This document shows positions 50,144 through 62,000 of a DNA stretch of 64,000 nt, piece after piece (within the stretch, counting starts at the first letter, position 1; every line of letters starts with the position of its first letter). Both the position numbers and the translations under genes were made by a program. The notes under the pieces are model-generated. The model was not told the origin of the DNA, made no database searches, and saw only the letters and a program-made list of their open reading frames with translations. Source of the stretch: Phytohabitans flavus (GTDB lineage: Bacteria; Actinomycetota; Actinomycetes; Mycobacteriales; Micromonosporaceae); contig NZ_AP022870.1 in NCBI RefSeq assembly GCF_011764545.1, forward strand, positions 1,162,001 through 1,226,000, written 5' to 3'.

Positions 50144-52191
50144 GTGCCGGACAACGACTACCGCAGCTACAACTGGGACGACCTGGTCAACAACATCCTG
50201 GGCCTGGGCGAAAAGATCAACCGCGGCGCCGTGACAGGTAAACCGTGGATATGGCTCGATTCGGCTGTCATCGTACCGGTGACAAAACAGACCGCCAAGG
50301 AACCCGCCGACGCGCACGGTGACAAGAACACGCTTGTCTACTACCGCCCGATCATCGACAAAAGCAAGAGGCATGCGGTGAACGCGGGAGACGTATTCCA
50401 ATGGCAGGTCGTTAGGGTCAAAATCGACAGGGACCATCTCGATACGACCTTCCAAGCTTGGTGGAGCGGGATCCAGAATGCGGTAGCGCCAATCAGGGAC
50501 GGGCGCTCGCACCCCAACATGAGCAGCCTCGACTTCGTCAACGCCGCATATGCGATGTATCATGTGCAGCAGCTTGCCGCATCGACTAGTGTCTATCTGG
50601 ATCGAGTGGTCAAAGGTATTGACTCCGAGGCCTCCGGCTTCTCCGGTTCGGCGGCCGAGGTCTTCAGTCGGCAGATGGAAAACCTCGCGCACGACGCACG
50701 GGACCTCTTCAATGACGTCGGTGGCTGGTGGAAGGAAATGCTGGAAACGGCAAGGGCCATCGATCTGTTCAATGGGTACGCCCTGGCGATGGTGAATAGG
50801 GCGGCGGATCGGCACAACATTGTGGGCGACTGGTACGTCAACCCTTACACGATCATTGTCGAGATCATGAACGGCATCAAAGCATCTCCCGATGGTCAGT
50901 GGACTATTGAAACAATCGTAGAGAAGCAACGCGCGCACATTTGGAATTTCGGTGTCAATCTGGGCGCTGGCGCTGGCGGAGTTTACAGCCTCATCTCGCC
51001 CGACCAGTGGGCTCAGCTCAACCAGACCGCGCAGAAGCGCTGGACCGACGGCGTCGAGACCCAGTTCGACCGGATGGCGCAGAGTTTGGTACCGCTTCTG
51101 GGAAATAATCTTGAAAAGCTGTACCTCTCGGTAAGCGGTGACATCACCGCGCCCACACCGCAAAGCGCCATGCCGGATCCCAAGGACTCGGACGGCGATG
51201 GGATTCCGGACGACATCGAGAAGAAGGGTGGTGGTGACAACAACGGGTCGCTGGACTTGGACGACATTTTCAACAAGGGCAAGGGTGGTGGTGACAACAA
51301 CGGGTCGCTCGACCTGGATGACATCCTCAACAACGGCAAGGGCGGTGGCAACAACAACGGGTCGCTGGACTTGGACGACCTCTTCAACAACGGCAAAGGT
51401 GGTGGTGACAACAACGGGTCGCTCGACTTGGACGACCTCTTCAACAACGGCAAGGGCGCTGGCGACCCCTCCGGCGGCGCCAGCGACTTCGACGACTTCC
51501 TGGACTCCCTCCGCGGTGGCAATGATGGCTCGGGCCTCCCGGGAGGCCTGCCACCCTTCGGCCCGTCCGGCGGCGGCAAAGACTCGGACCGTGACATCCG
51601 TCCCCCAGCGGCTCCGGCCTGGGTGACTTCGACGACTTCCTGGACGATTTCGTCCGCAACAACCCGTCCGATGACCAGTTCCCCTCCGGGATCGACCGGG
51701 ACGACCTGCCCGCCGGCGGCGGAAGCGGCGGGCTCGGCGACATCGATGACCTGTTCAGCGGCGGCGCGTCCGGCGGCAGCGTGGCGGGTGGAAACCTCCT
51801 CGGCGGCCCGGACCCGGAGTTCAACTCCCCGTCCGACAACCCGATTCTCAACAGCCCCGACGCCGCCCAAGGCGACGGCCGGCTCGGCGGTGTAGCCGGG
51901 GCGGCCAACCTCAGCAGCGGGTATGGGAGCGGCTACCCGCCAATGATGCCGCCGATGATGGGCGGCGCTGGCGCTGGCGCCGGTGCGGGGCAAGAGAAGG
52001 AGCGCGAGCGCAAGACCTGGCTGGCGGAAGAGGAAGAGGTCTGGGGCACCGACCCAGACGACATCGCTCCCTCCGTTATTGGGCGCGACGAGGTCCCGGC
52101 GCATGCCGGCGACAACCGTCGGACTCCAGGGCCAGGTGCGCCGCAAACACCCCGCACAGGCACTACACGGCCCACCCAACGCCGGGCCTAG
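50144..52191 (+). CDS. Large ESX substrate with Asp/Gly-rich tandem repeats (one frameshift)
   Basis: About 683 residues; GTG at 50144 after AAGGAG. The helical first 330 residues ('QQLAASTSVYLDRVVKG', 'FSRQMENLAHDARDLFND', 'RAIDLFNGYALAMVNR') look like an ESX secretion domain with a G-F-S-G-S-A turn. Then comes 'DSDGDGIPDDIEKKG', a thrombospondin-3/dockerin-like calcium loop, followed by four 19-residue repeats and Gly/Pro-rich text ending in 'KTWLAEEEEVWGTD'. The C5 run at 51602-51606 has lost a base; repair gives 'RPPSGSGLGDFDDFLDDF'. Probably a secreted, calcium-responsive surface or effector protein. Confidence 0.75.
51227..51454 (+). repeat. Four tandem 57-base coding repeats
   Basis: Four in-frame units of 57 bases encode 'GGGDNNGSLDLDDxFNxGK' with small changes (D to N, I to L). 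Near-identity at the DNA level suggests recent expansion and possible copy-number variation. Confidence 0.85.
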
Positions 52192-52208
52192 CAAGAGGAG
52201 GACGTTCA

Positions 52209-52640
52209 ATGTCGATGCCGTTGTACAACGACCTGGAGAAGGCGTTTGCCGAGCTCGAGCGGCAGCGCGAGGCACTGACCGAAATGCAGCAGGAGCTGGC
52301 CGGTGCCGAGACCACCGTCACCTCGAAGAACCGTGCGGTGGCCGTGACGATCAACAGCCAGGGCCGCATCACGGAAATCAAGTTTCCGAGCGGCGCCTAC
52401 CGGTCCATGGCCGCCCCCGAACTGGGCGCACTTCTGGTCGACACCATCCAGCTGGCGCGTGACGAGATGATGCAGGCCACCGCCGCCCGGTTCGAAGGGC
52501 TCATGCCCGGTGGGCTCAACCCGCTCGACATGATGCGCGGAAACCTTGACATCGACGCGATGATGCGCGATGCGCTCAAGACGATGAACGCTTCTCGGGC
52601 CGAAGATGCCACGGGTCGGAGGGACAGCAGTGGCAGCTGA
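52209..52640 (+). CDS. YbaB/EbfC-family protein of the ESX locus
   Basis: 143 residues after a strong AGAGGAGG site. An N-terminal coiled helix ('LEKAFAELERQREALTEMQQ') and a small beta sheet ('VAVTINSQGRITEIKFP') define the YbaB/EbfC fold, which also occurs as the EspL-type chaperone in ESX operons. Cytoplasmic; here it is more likely a substrate chaperone than a nucleoid protein. Confidence 0.8.
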   Translation: MSMPLYNDLEKAFAELERQREALTEMQQELAGAETTVTSKNRAVAVTINSQGRITEIKFPSGAYRSMAAPELGALLVDTIQLARDEMMQATAARFEGLMPGGLNPLDMMRGNLDIDAMMRDALKTMNASRAEDATGRRDSSGS

Positions 52641-52944
52641 CCAGGTCTCCAACGGCGGCATCCCCCGACAGGCCTTCGACGTCCTTATCAGCCATGTGAG
52701 GGGGGAGCTGGAGACGTTCCAGCACGGAGTTGCGACCCACAACCCTCTTACCGGCGAAGAACGCGGCGAGATGGACAAGGTCGTCAATCAGACCGTACGG
52801 CCGGCCGAGGTCTGGCTTGTTGACTTCTATCACAGCCTGTTGAGTGCCGTGGGCGGCGACACGGACAACGTAGATATGTACGCGCAAGACCAGAACAACG
52901 TGGAAGAGCAGAACGCCGGCGTCGCCGGAGGCCGTCGCACGTAA
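52630..52944 (+). CDS. Small helical ESX-associated protein
   Basis: 104 residues, GTG at 52630 with GGAGG 7 bases upstream, overlapping the YbaB-like gene by 11 bases. 'QAFDVLISHVRGELETFQH' and 'EVWLVDFYHSLLSAVGG' predict a helical hairpin. It lies just before the giant toxin gene, the usual place for a toxin-specific Esx-like partner. Confidence 0.65.
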   Translation: MAADQVSNGGIPRQAFDVLISHVRGELETFQHGVATHNPLTGEERGEMDKVVNQTVRPAEVWLVDFYHSLLSAVGGDTDNVDMYAQDQNNVEEQNAGVAGGRRT

Positions 52945-53016
52945 GGGAAGACCCGATCTGTCCGGTGTGAAGCGCGATGTCCACACCGGACAGAACGGTC
53001 TGGGGGACCGAGCGGT

Positions 53017-56000
53017 ATGGGTATCGAGATTTCGGATGAGTTGGCCAACTTGTTGTTGGTGTTGACTGGTGAGGAGTTTCCGAGGTCGGACGAGTCGCAG
53101 TTGTGGGCGTTGGCGGGGGTGTACGCGGATGCTGCGGCTGGGATCGATGACGCTGTCCCGTTGCTGGTGGCGGGCATTGGGGCGGTGCGGTCGGAGTCGG
53201 AGGGTCCGGCGGCTGATGCTTTTGTGAGTTCGATGGAAGCGTACATGTTGGGCGAGGATGGTTATTTGCCGTTCGCGTCGAGGTATGTGCGTTTGTTGGG
53301 GATAATCATGAGGACCTCGGGTTGGAGGTTTTTCATGCGAAGATGATGACGTTGGCGACGTTGATCCAGCTGCTGGCTCAGTTGTTGTTGGCGTTCGCGT
53401 TGGCGTGGGCTAATCCGGCTGGTCCGTTTATGGCGATGTTGATGGCCAGCGCGTTGTTGCGTTTTTTGTTGTCGTCGGTGCTGTTCAACTTGTTGTTGAA
53501 GTTGTTGGTCAGCGTGATGGCTGGTGTGGCGTTGCAGGTGCTGCTCGAGGTGCTGGTCCAGCGGTACGAGATAGACCAGGGCAAACGCGCAGCGTTTAAC
53601 CCGGAATCTTTGAAAGCCGCGGCAGGAGTGGGCGCTCTCGGTGGTGTGATCGGACTCGGCCCGGACCTGCTCGGTGACTGGCTGGCAAAAGCACTGAAGA
53701 AGAAGGGCTGGCTGGGCCCGCCATCCCCGACCGGCAAACCTTCCACAGTGCTGCCTCCGCCGAGCAAGCCACCAGCGAGCGGGCCAGACGTCCCGAACCC
53801 GAAACCAGACCCGAAACCAGACCCGGGCCCGAACCCGGTGCCGGATCCGAAGACGGGTCCGGATGGTGTCCCGGGCAGCCGGGACGCCGGCAGCCCGCGG
53901 GGTTTGGACGTGCGCCCGGACGGGACGGTCCGGTTGCCGGGCGGGACAGTGCTACCCGCTCCGGGAAGCCAGCCGAACTGGCGGCAAACGTGGTTCGACT
54001 ACCTGTCCCAAGCCGGCTCGGAAGCGTTGACCGAGTTCCTGACCGAAGGCAGCTGGCACGCCATCCAAGGCGAAGGCTTCAAAGCCAACGGCGCAGCCGC
54101 CGCATCAGGCCTAGCCTCCGCCACCGCCGACCACATCGGCAAAAACGCCGGCCGCCACGCCAACCACAAACTACCCCCACCATGGAACAGCAACAACCCA
54201 CCCACCCACTCCGACAACCCCACAGGCACCAGCCCTCCCCCAAGGCCACCGGCACCGGCGGTCCCGCCGCCACCAACCCACACAACACCAACACCAACCC
54301 AGACAGCATCCACAAACCCCCACCCCCAACAGCTACGACAACCACGGCTCCGACAACGACGGCGGCAGCTACGGCAGCCCCGGCTACGGCGGCTACGGCT
54401 CGGACAGCGACAGCTCCGGCTACGGCTGGGATACCGATACCCTGGTCGATCCCGGCGATCCGGACACCAGCCTGCCAACCAGCCCCGAAACGGCCGACCC
54501 ACCCACCACCGCCTGGCCGCACGCTGGACCTATCAACAGCCCGCCAGCCGGCACCGGACCTGGACACACGCCTGCCACGGCGCCGCCGCAAGCCAGCGCG
54601 GGTGTGTCATCGGCACAGCCGTCACCGATAGCCGCCAACCCGAACCCACCAACCACACCCAACACCGACCCGAGCCGACCAGCCTCCAACATGGACACCG
54701 GCCCGGCCACTGGCCCAGGCACCGACCAGAGCGTCGGTTCCGTCCTGGGAAGTGGTTCCGTCCCGGACGCAGCGCCCGCCTACAGCCCAGCCACAAACAG
54801 CCCGACCGCCAGCGGCCCAGCGGACAGCGGCCCAGCGGTCGGTGGGCCGGCTGTCGCACCCGCCACCCCGGCTACCTCGTCCGCTGGGACTGGTCCGGTT
54901 GGAACCGGCACCAGCACCACCCCAGGACCCGCCCCAACCACCGCGCCGAGTTCGGCAACGGGTGTCCGGCCCGGCCCCACGCCGGTGGCGGGTGCTGGAT
55001 CCGTGCAGGCGCCTGCTGGCGTCCCGGACGGGTCCTCGCCACGGGGTGGCCGGGTGCCGGGTCCGGTCGCTGGGCTCGGCTCGTGGGCCAGCACCACCGG
55101 TGTCGTGTCCGATCGCGACAGCGCGCCCGGCCAGACGCAGGCCGACGCGGCCAGTGGGAACGACTCCCCGGCGGCGCGTGCGAAACCCGAACCGCGGAAC
55201 GAGACTGCCGAGCGGGTGCGTCCCCGGCCGGCGCCGCCGCCGGCGGACTGGGCCGGCCTGGCCCCGGTCAGCCTGGACCGGAACCGGCTGCGGCAGGTAG
55301 CCGAATCAGTACGCCGGATGCCGGATGTGGACGCGGACACGGTGCAGGCGTGCTTGGAGCTGGTCCACCGCCTCTCGCGCGAGATATACGGGTCGCGGGT
55401 ACGGCCGTTGGCCGCCGCCGACGACAGCGTGTCTGGGATGACCGGTGCCGCCGGTGCTCGGGGCCGGTTGGTCGGTGGTCCTGGCTGGGCGCAGGTCACC
55501 GATCTGGCGGCGCTGGAGGCGGCGCTGCCCGCGGTCGGGGACTCGGCCCTGCTGCTGGTACGCCGGCCCGCACAGTCCACCAGGTCGTTGAAAGACCCAC
55601 GCAACCACGCGGTCATGGTGCACCGCACCAGCGACGCCGGTCTGCAATGGGTCGACATCACCCCCACCCAGCCGCCGGTACCGTCCTCGACACCGCCCCA
55701 AACCGTGCGGGACGGGGTCGATATCGAAGCGATCGTGATCGGCGCGAACGGCGCCGTACGGCCACCCGACACCTGGGCCAGACCGGCCCAATCAACCTCA
55801 CTAGCGAGCGCACTCGTCGAAGCACCACGCAGCACCACCTACGGCAGCGGCGGCATCGAGGCCGAGATCCACTGTGGCACGGTGGTCGGAGATTTACCGG
55901 ACGGCCCGGTACCGACGAACGACCGGCTCGGCCTCAAGCTGGAGTTCGACAAGGGCGCATTTGTGTGGTCGGACGGCGACTTCTATCGGGCGGGCGTACG

Positions 56001-59000
56001 GCCCGGCCGGGTACGGATCAGACCCATCCTGGAACTAATCATGATGTTGCCCGGTCCGATCTACCCCGGTGAGTCGCACGTCCTGTCGGTGGATATGCGG
56101 GAGGTACATGAGCACAACGAGGCCGCGCTAGGCCGTTTGAGGCAGCACGTCAGGGAGGTCTCCGGTAAGGGTCCCACCGAGCGTGCTATTCCCTTGTCGT
56201 CGATCTTCCGCCCCGAGGATGGATGGAATTACCCACCCGGCTGGGTTGACCTGCTTTTCGTTCCGGCGGATGAGGTATCCGATCTCGAGATTCTCCTTCA
56301 GGTCACCGCGGGTGTGCCGCTGGCGCGCTTCGCTAACTTTGTGCGAGAGCAGTCGCGGGTGCCGCATGACCCGGACTATTCGGAGCTGGAGCCGAGGCGA
56401 ACCTATGCCCGGGCGCACATGGGGCGGCGCTTGAGTTCACCGACGAAGCTCTGGAGTTGCTGCGAGGCACGCTGACGGGTAAGGACCTGGCCCAGGTACG
56501 AGGTTTGCTGGCGCTGACTTATCTGCAGGTCGCTGGGTTCGTCACTGCCCAGATCTCGACGGCGCTGGTCAAGTTGCACACATCGCTGCTGTCCCGGGTC
56601 GACCTTGCGGTGGCCCGGCAGTCACTGTCACCGAGGGCCCAGGCGGTCCTGCGGGATCATGCCGACGATCTGCGGGCGGCGTTTGAGCGGGTCTTCGACC
56701 AGAGTGTTCCGCGTTACCGCCTGCTGTACACCCGTGAGCAGTTGACGCACATCCTGGATGCCCGGTCCGACGAGGTCACCGCGAGGGAGTACTTCGACTC
56801 GGCGGTGGTCGATGGTGTGGTCTCCCAGACGACCGTGTTCGGCGGCCTGACGCCGGTACCGATGCTCGACGAAACCCGTCCCGGTGAAGATCCCTTGGTC
56901 GTGGTCGAGATGCGGGATCGCCAGTACAAGCAGGACGGTGCCTATCTGGGAGTCGATGAGCTGCGCCCGGCCTGGGAGAAGGTCACCGCGGAGCTCAGGA
57001 CGGTGGTCGGCGCCGAGCTGGACATGGGTAAGGCCGCGGACGCCATCGCCGATATCAGGACCGGGATGAGGCGGGGCGACGCGCGTGGCCCGGCATGGCG
57101 CCGCTTCGCTGACTGGGAACGTATCGCGGCGGCTGTGCGCAGCGAAGGCATCGGCGCGGCGGCGGTGGTGCCAGTCGGCCGATCCCGACTGGCAACGGGT
57201 GACGACCCCGGGCAGACGGTCATCATCTTCCATGACACGGATGGACTCGTCTGGGCTCGCAGCGGTACCGATCACACTCCCGAGGCGACCGGCAATGGCG
57301 TGCCTGACCTGCCGGTCCCGATCAGCGGCCTGGATAGCGTCATCATCGGGTACGACGGCACTGTACGGGAGCCGCACGAGGCAGGCCCGCCGGCAAGCGA
57401 CCCTCTCACCCGTGACGAAACCTCCTGGCTTTTGGATGGTGCGCCGCTGACGGTCCGGCGGGCCGCTTATCGGCGCGGGCGGTCCGCGTTGTTCATCGAT
57501 CGCAATATTGGGCACCGATCCCGGTGGGTGCTTCCCGCGCACGACGTGACCCCCGTATTGGTGAACGTCGCCGGGGACTTCGCCGAGGCTTCCGTTGTTC
57601 GGAACGGTCGAGTCGAAAAGGTGCGGCTGAGAGCCGAGCAGCTGGCCCGGATCGTCAAGGCCGAACTCGCCAACAATCCCACACCAAACGACAACGACCG
57701 CGTACAGCTGGTCCCCACCGGCAAGGGACGGCCATCACCCAGGTTCGTGGCGAATTTCGCCACCGCCTCAGGGCTGACCGTCGAACTACCACGCGCAGCT
57801 GACCTCGCACACGCCTCGGCGGTGGCGATCCGACGGCTGGCCGCGACTGCTGGCGATCGGCTGTCGGCCGTGCCACGCAGCGTTCGTCACCGTTCGATAG
57901 CCGGCCTGGCGGGTGCGAGACGGCGGGCCAGGGACGTGCTGCCGTGGGTGCGGTTGATCGTGAAGCCGCAACCGCGGCTGACGGATCTGCCGCCCGGTGC
58001 GGTCCCGGTCGCCCAGAAGTCGAATGTCGCGGAGCGTATGTGGCCGCTTAGGACGTTGGTGAAGCGCGGGCAAAGTGGCCACCTTGCGAAGGCGCCAGGC
58101 AGCCGGCCGCGCAAGGCGCACAAGTGGCTGGGTGAGCCGCGGCCGCGGCGGCGTGGTGGGGCGTCCATGAGTACCAGCTCTGTGCCGGCCAAGTCGTGGT
58201 GGCCTGGGTGGCGTAAGGCTTGGGGTGAGCCGCGGTGGGGTGGTGGACCGGTGCGGATCCAGGCCACTGTCCAGACCGGTGCGGTGTCGGACGATGCTGG
58301 ATTGCGTGAGTGGCTGACGGCGGCTTTCGCGGCGGGAACTTCGAGCGGTTCCGGGACGGATTCGCCGGGCGCCGCGTTGATGGGCTTGCTGGGGTCGCAC
58401 GAAGCGCGTGCTGTTCGTGAGTTGGTGCCGGCGTCGGGGGACGAGCCTTCTGCCGAGCAGGTCGCGGTATGGGCGCGGGAAGCACAGGACGCGTACGTGT
58501 TAGCGCACGAAAAGAAGCACCGAACCGATGCGTCGCGCCGTTCGGAGCTGCTTGAATCCGCCGAGGCGCGTTCGGCTGTGGCCGAGGCTGTGGAGCGGCG
58601 GCGGCTGGCTGCCCGGATCGACGCTGGTGACCAGGACGTGGTCGCCGCGATGGTCGAGTTCTTTGAGGCTGAGCAGATGCGAAGCCCGCGAGATGTAGCG
58701 CTTGTCGTCCTGGACGTGATGCGGTCGCGAGAACAACCCAGCACCGTCGTGGCCAAGCCGGCGTGGCGTTGGCGCCCGCTGGCCGGCCAGATCGGGAAAT
58801 GGTCCCGCTCACAGCGCCCAACCAGACCCGCGCCCGCCAACCCGGCCGCGCCCGCCAACACCCCGGCGACGGCTGCCAACCCGGCGACACCTTGGGATGC
58901 GGCGGCGACCGCTGATTCGGCGACCCCCTGGGAGGCGTCGGCGGACGACGCGGCTGCCGGCCGCCAGGCCAAGCAACAGGACCTGGATCGCCTGAGGGCG

Positions 59001-62000
59001 CAGGAGTTGTTTCTGGCGTTGGAGGGGGGGCGCAGGATCGGTTGGGAACGACTGGGTGTGCTTGCGCCGCACGAGCAGGAGCCTGGACAGCCGCCGTGGT
59101 TTCAGCAACAGCTGCGTCCTCAGGAATCCGATGACCAGCCAGCGGTGGTTCAGCCGCCACCAGCGGTAAGCAACATCGAAACCAACACCAATACCAGTGC
59201 CCCGACGGCCCGGAGCGTACGCCGGCGGCTGGAACGGTTGGCGTCCCGCTGGCGGCGCACCCGCCCGGTCCCGGCACAATCAAGCCCGGACTCAGCGCCT
59301 GCCGGGCCACCCGCGTCGAGGACGAAGCGTCACAGGTTCGGGAAGGCCGCCGGGCGTTTGGGTGGCCGGCTCCGCGAGCTGGATCGGCCGGTCCGTCCAC
59401 CTAGGACCAGCGTGGCGCGGGTCGTGCCACCACCGGTCGCCGAGGCGAAAGCACCGGCCGGGCGGGGTGCGGTGAGGTTGTCCCGGGCCGAGTTGGTGGA
59501 CAGAATGCGCAGGCTGCCGGTCCGCTTGCCCGCAGCGGATCCAGACGGTCCGAGCCTGGCTGTTTGTGTCGAGATCGCGCGGTCGGCCGCGCGGCAGATC
59601 TATCCGGGCACGTTGCGTCCGATGCGGGCGACTGATGACAGCGCGGTGGGACTGGGTGGTACGGCTGGGGCGCGGGCACTGCTGGCGGCCGGGCCGGGTT
59701 GGCATCGGGCTGCTGGTCACCAGGCGATCGAGGCGGCTGTGCGGCAGGCTGGTGTAGGCGCGTCGGCGCTGGTGCTGATCCGGCGGCCGGGGCAGTCTGG
59801 CCGGGATCCGCGCGGCCACGCGATGGTGCTGCACCACACCACGGACGGGCTGGTGTGGGTGGACCCGCTGGCCGACCCGGAGCATCCACGCGCACGGGTG
59901 ACGGAGGCGGAGAGCACACCCGAGCTGATCCGGCGGGCGGTCGACATCGACGCCACGATCGTCGGCCCGGATGGGAGGATCCGCCCGCCTGATCCCGACT
60001 GGGCCCGGGACGAGTCCGCTTCGACGGTGAGCGCGCTTGTCGAGGCACCCCGGAGTACGGCGTATGGGTACGGCGGCGACGAGGAGGAGCTTTACACGTA
60101 CTTCTTCGTCCTGGACAACCACCGCGGGGAAGCCCTGCCGTACCTGGCCGAGCATCAGCGGCTTGGGCTCGAAGCCACCGCCGACCACGGAGACTTCGCT
60201 ACGGCCGGCGGCGAGATGTATGCGATAGGCGGACATCAAGAGCCGGCCGGGGCGCGATCGGTCAACCGGGAGATCCTTGAGCTCAAGGCGAAAGTGCCGT
60301 TGCCGGTCCTTCCGTTCGAGCAGGACAAGCTCGGCCGTTCGCCAGAGATGGTGCGGGCGGAGATGAAGGCTGTCCATCTGCGGCTGGAGCGCTTGTTCGC
60401 GCCTCTGTCCGACCGGCCGCTCAGACAGCGACGCGTGCGGATGTCGGATGTGTTCAGGCAGGAAGATGGATGGAGGCTTCACCCGCAGGCGCAGACCGGC
60501 TGGATCTACAGCGCGCGTTCGGATCGGCCCCTCATCTCTCCACAAACGACAGTCGGCGTTGCTCTCGTCGGCATGCACACGTTTATCGCGGACATGGCCG
60601 CACAGCGTCCCCTGCCGACGAAATTCAGAGAGGGAAGCTCGGCGCTGTACCGGCGGCTGGGCTACCGTGGCGCCTTGGAGTTTGCCACCCGGGCAGAGTC
60701 GACATTGCTGGGACGATACCTGACCGCGGGTGCCGACCTACGCCTGTCGGCGTCGGACTTCGCCCAGTTGCGAGGTCTTCTCGCCCTTGCCTACATTCAG
60801 GTCTCCGCCTTCGTTTGGGCGCGGCTGGCGGCCGCCACCGCCAAGAACTACCTCGGTATCGCATCCAGAGTGGACCTGGCCGCGATCACAGCCACGCTTT
60901 CTCCTGATGGGGCCCGGCTCTTGGCCGAGTCCTCGGAGCTCGTCGAGGCGATTTTCCTGGAGACCTTCGGCGCGCTGCACCCGGAACACCGGCGGGTACT
61001 GCGTCTCGGCATGTATGCGAACGTGCTCGACCTCAAGAGCCGGGGCGAGCCAAGCGCGCGGGAGTACCTCGCCTCGATGATATTCGCCGGTCGGGACGGC
61101 GTCCGGAACATAGGCCAGAACGCGGCGTGGGGCAGGATGACCGTGCTCGCGCCCGAGTTCCTCCCGGGCGTGTCCGGAGCGATCATCCCGGTGGAGGTTC
61201 GTGATCTGCCCCTGCGGCCCGGCAAGGCGTTCGTCGACCTGGGCGGCCTCGACGCGATCTGGGAGAACATCACCGATGCCGCCCGGCGGGCGGCCGCGAC
61301 CGCACCCGACACCACGACGATTGCGGTACCGCGGGTCGAAGTGACTGCCCCTGTCACCGCCTTTCCCGTCCCCACCGGGCACTTCAACTTGCTGCATGCC
61401 GTCGTCGCCGCCGATCCCGCAGCCGTACTGCGCCTGGTGCGGCTACGGACGCCCGCCCTGCCCTCCGGCGATCCGTCGGTGGCGTGGCTCAGTGATCCAG
61501 AGTGGGTTCGCGCGGAGTTGGCAGGGCTGGCCTGGCAGGCGGAGGCGGGCGCCGCGTCCGGCATCGCGGACCATGCTCAGCTCAGCCGGGCAACAGATCT
61601 CTTCCACGCCGCGGTGATAGCGGGCGACGCCAATCCCGCGTCGATCGGTACCGGCGAACCGGCCGCCGGTGCGGCGACCCTGTCCCGCATCGCCGACGCG
61701 CTCGGGGTCCGGATCCGGGTATTCGGGCCAGGATCCCCGCCAGGACGGGGTTTGCGGTCCGCTACCGAGGCGGGTCAACCCGGCAGGCCGCTCATCTACC
61801 TCACGCAGGACGCCAACGGTCACTACAGCGCGGCCAGTCCCAGGGTGCGCCTCAGCCGCAGCGACCTGAGCGCCATCGCGGACGAAGCACCGACCCGGCT
61901 TCCCAAGAACGCCCGCCTCGATGTGTGCGTGGCAGTGGCCAACGAGGTAGCTCGGGCGGTCTACGGCGCGCGGTACGACGCCCCGCAGCAGGGACCTGGC

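Noticed and set aside
51227..51454. CRISPR-like direct repeats
   Set aside because: The units are contiguous, in-frame and 57 bases long without spacers; they encode protein repeats.
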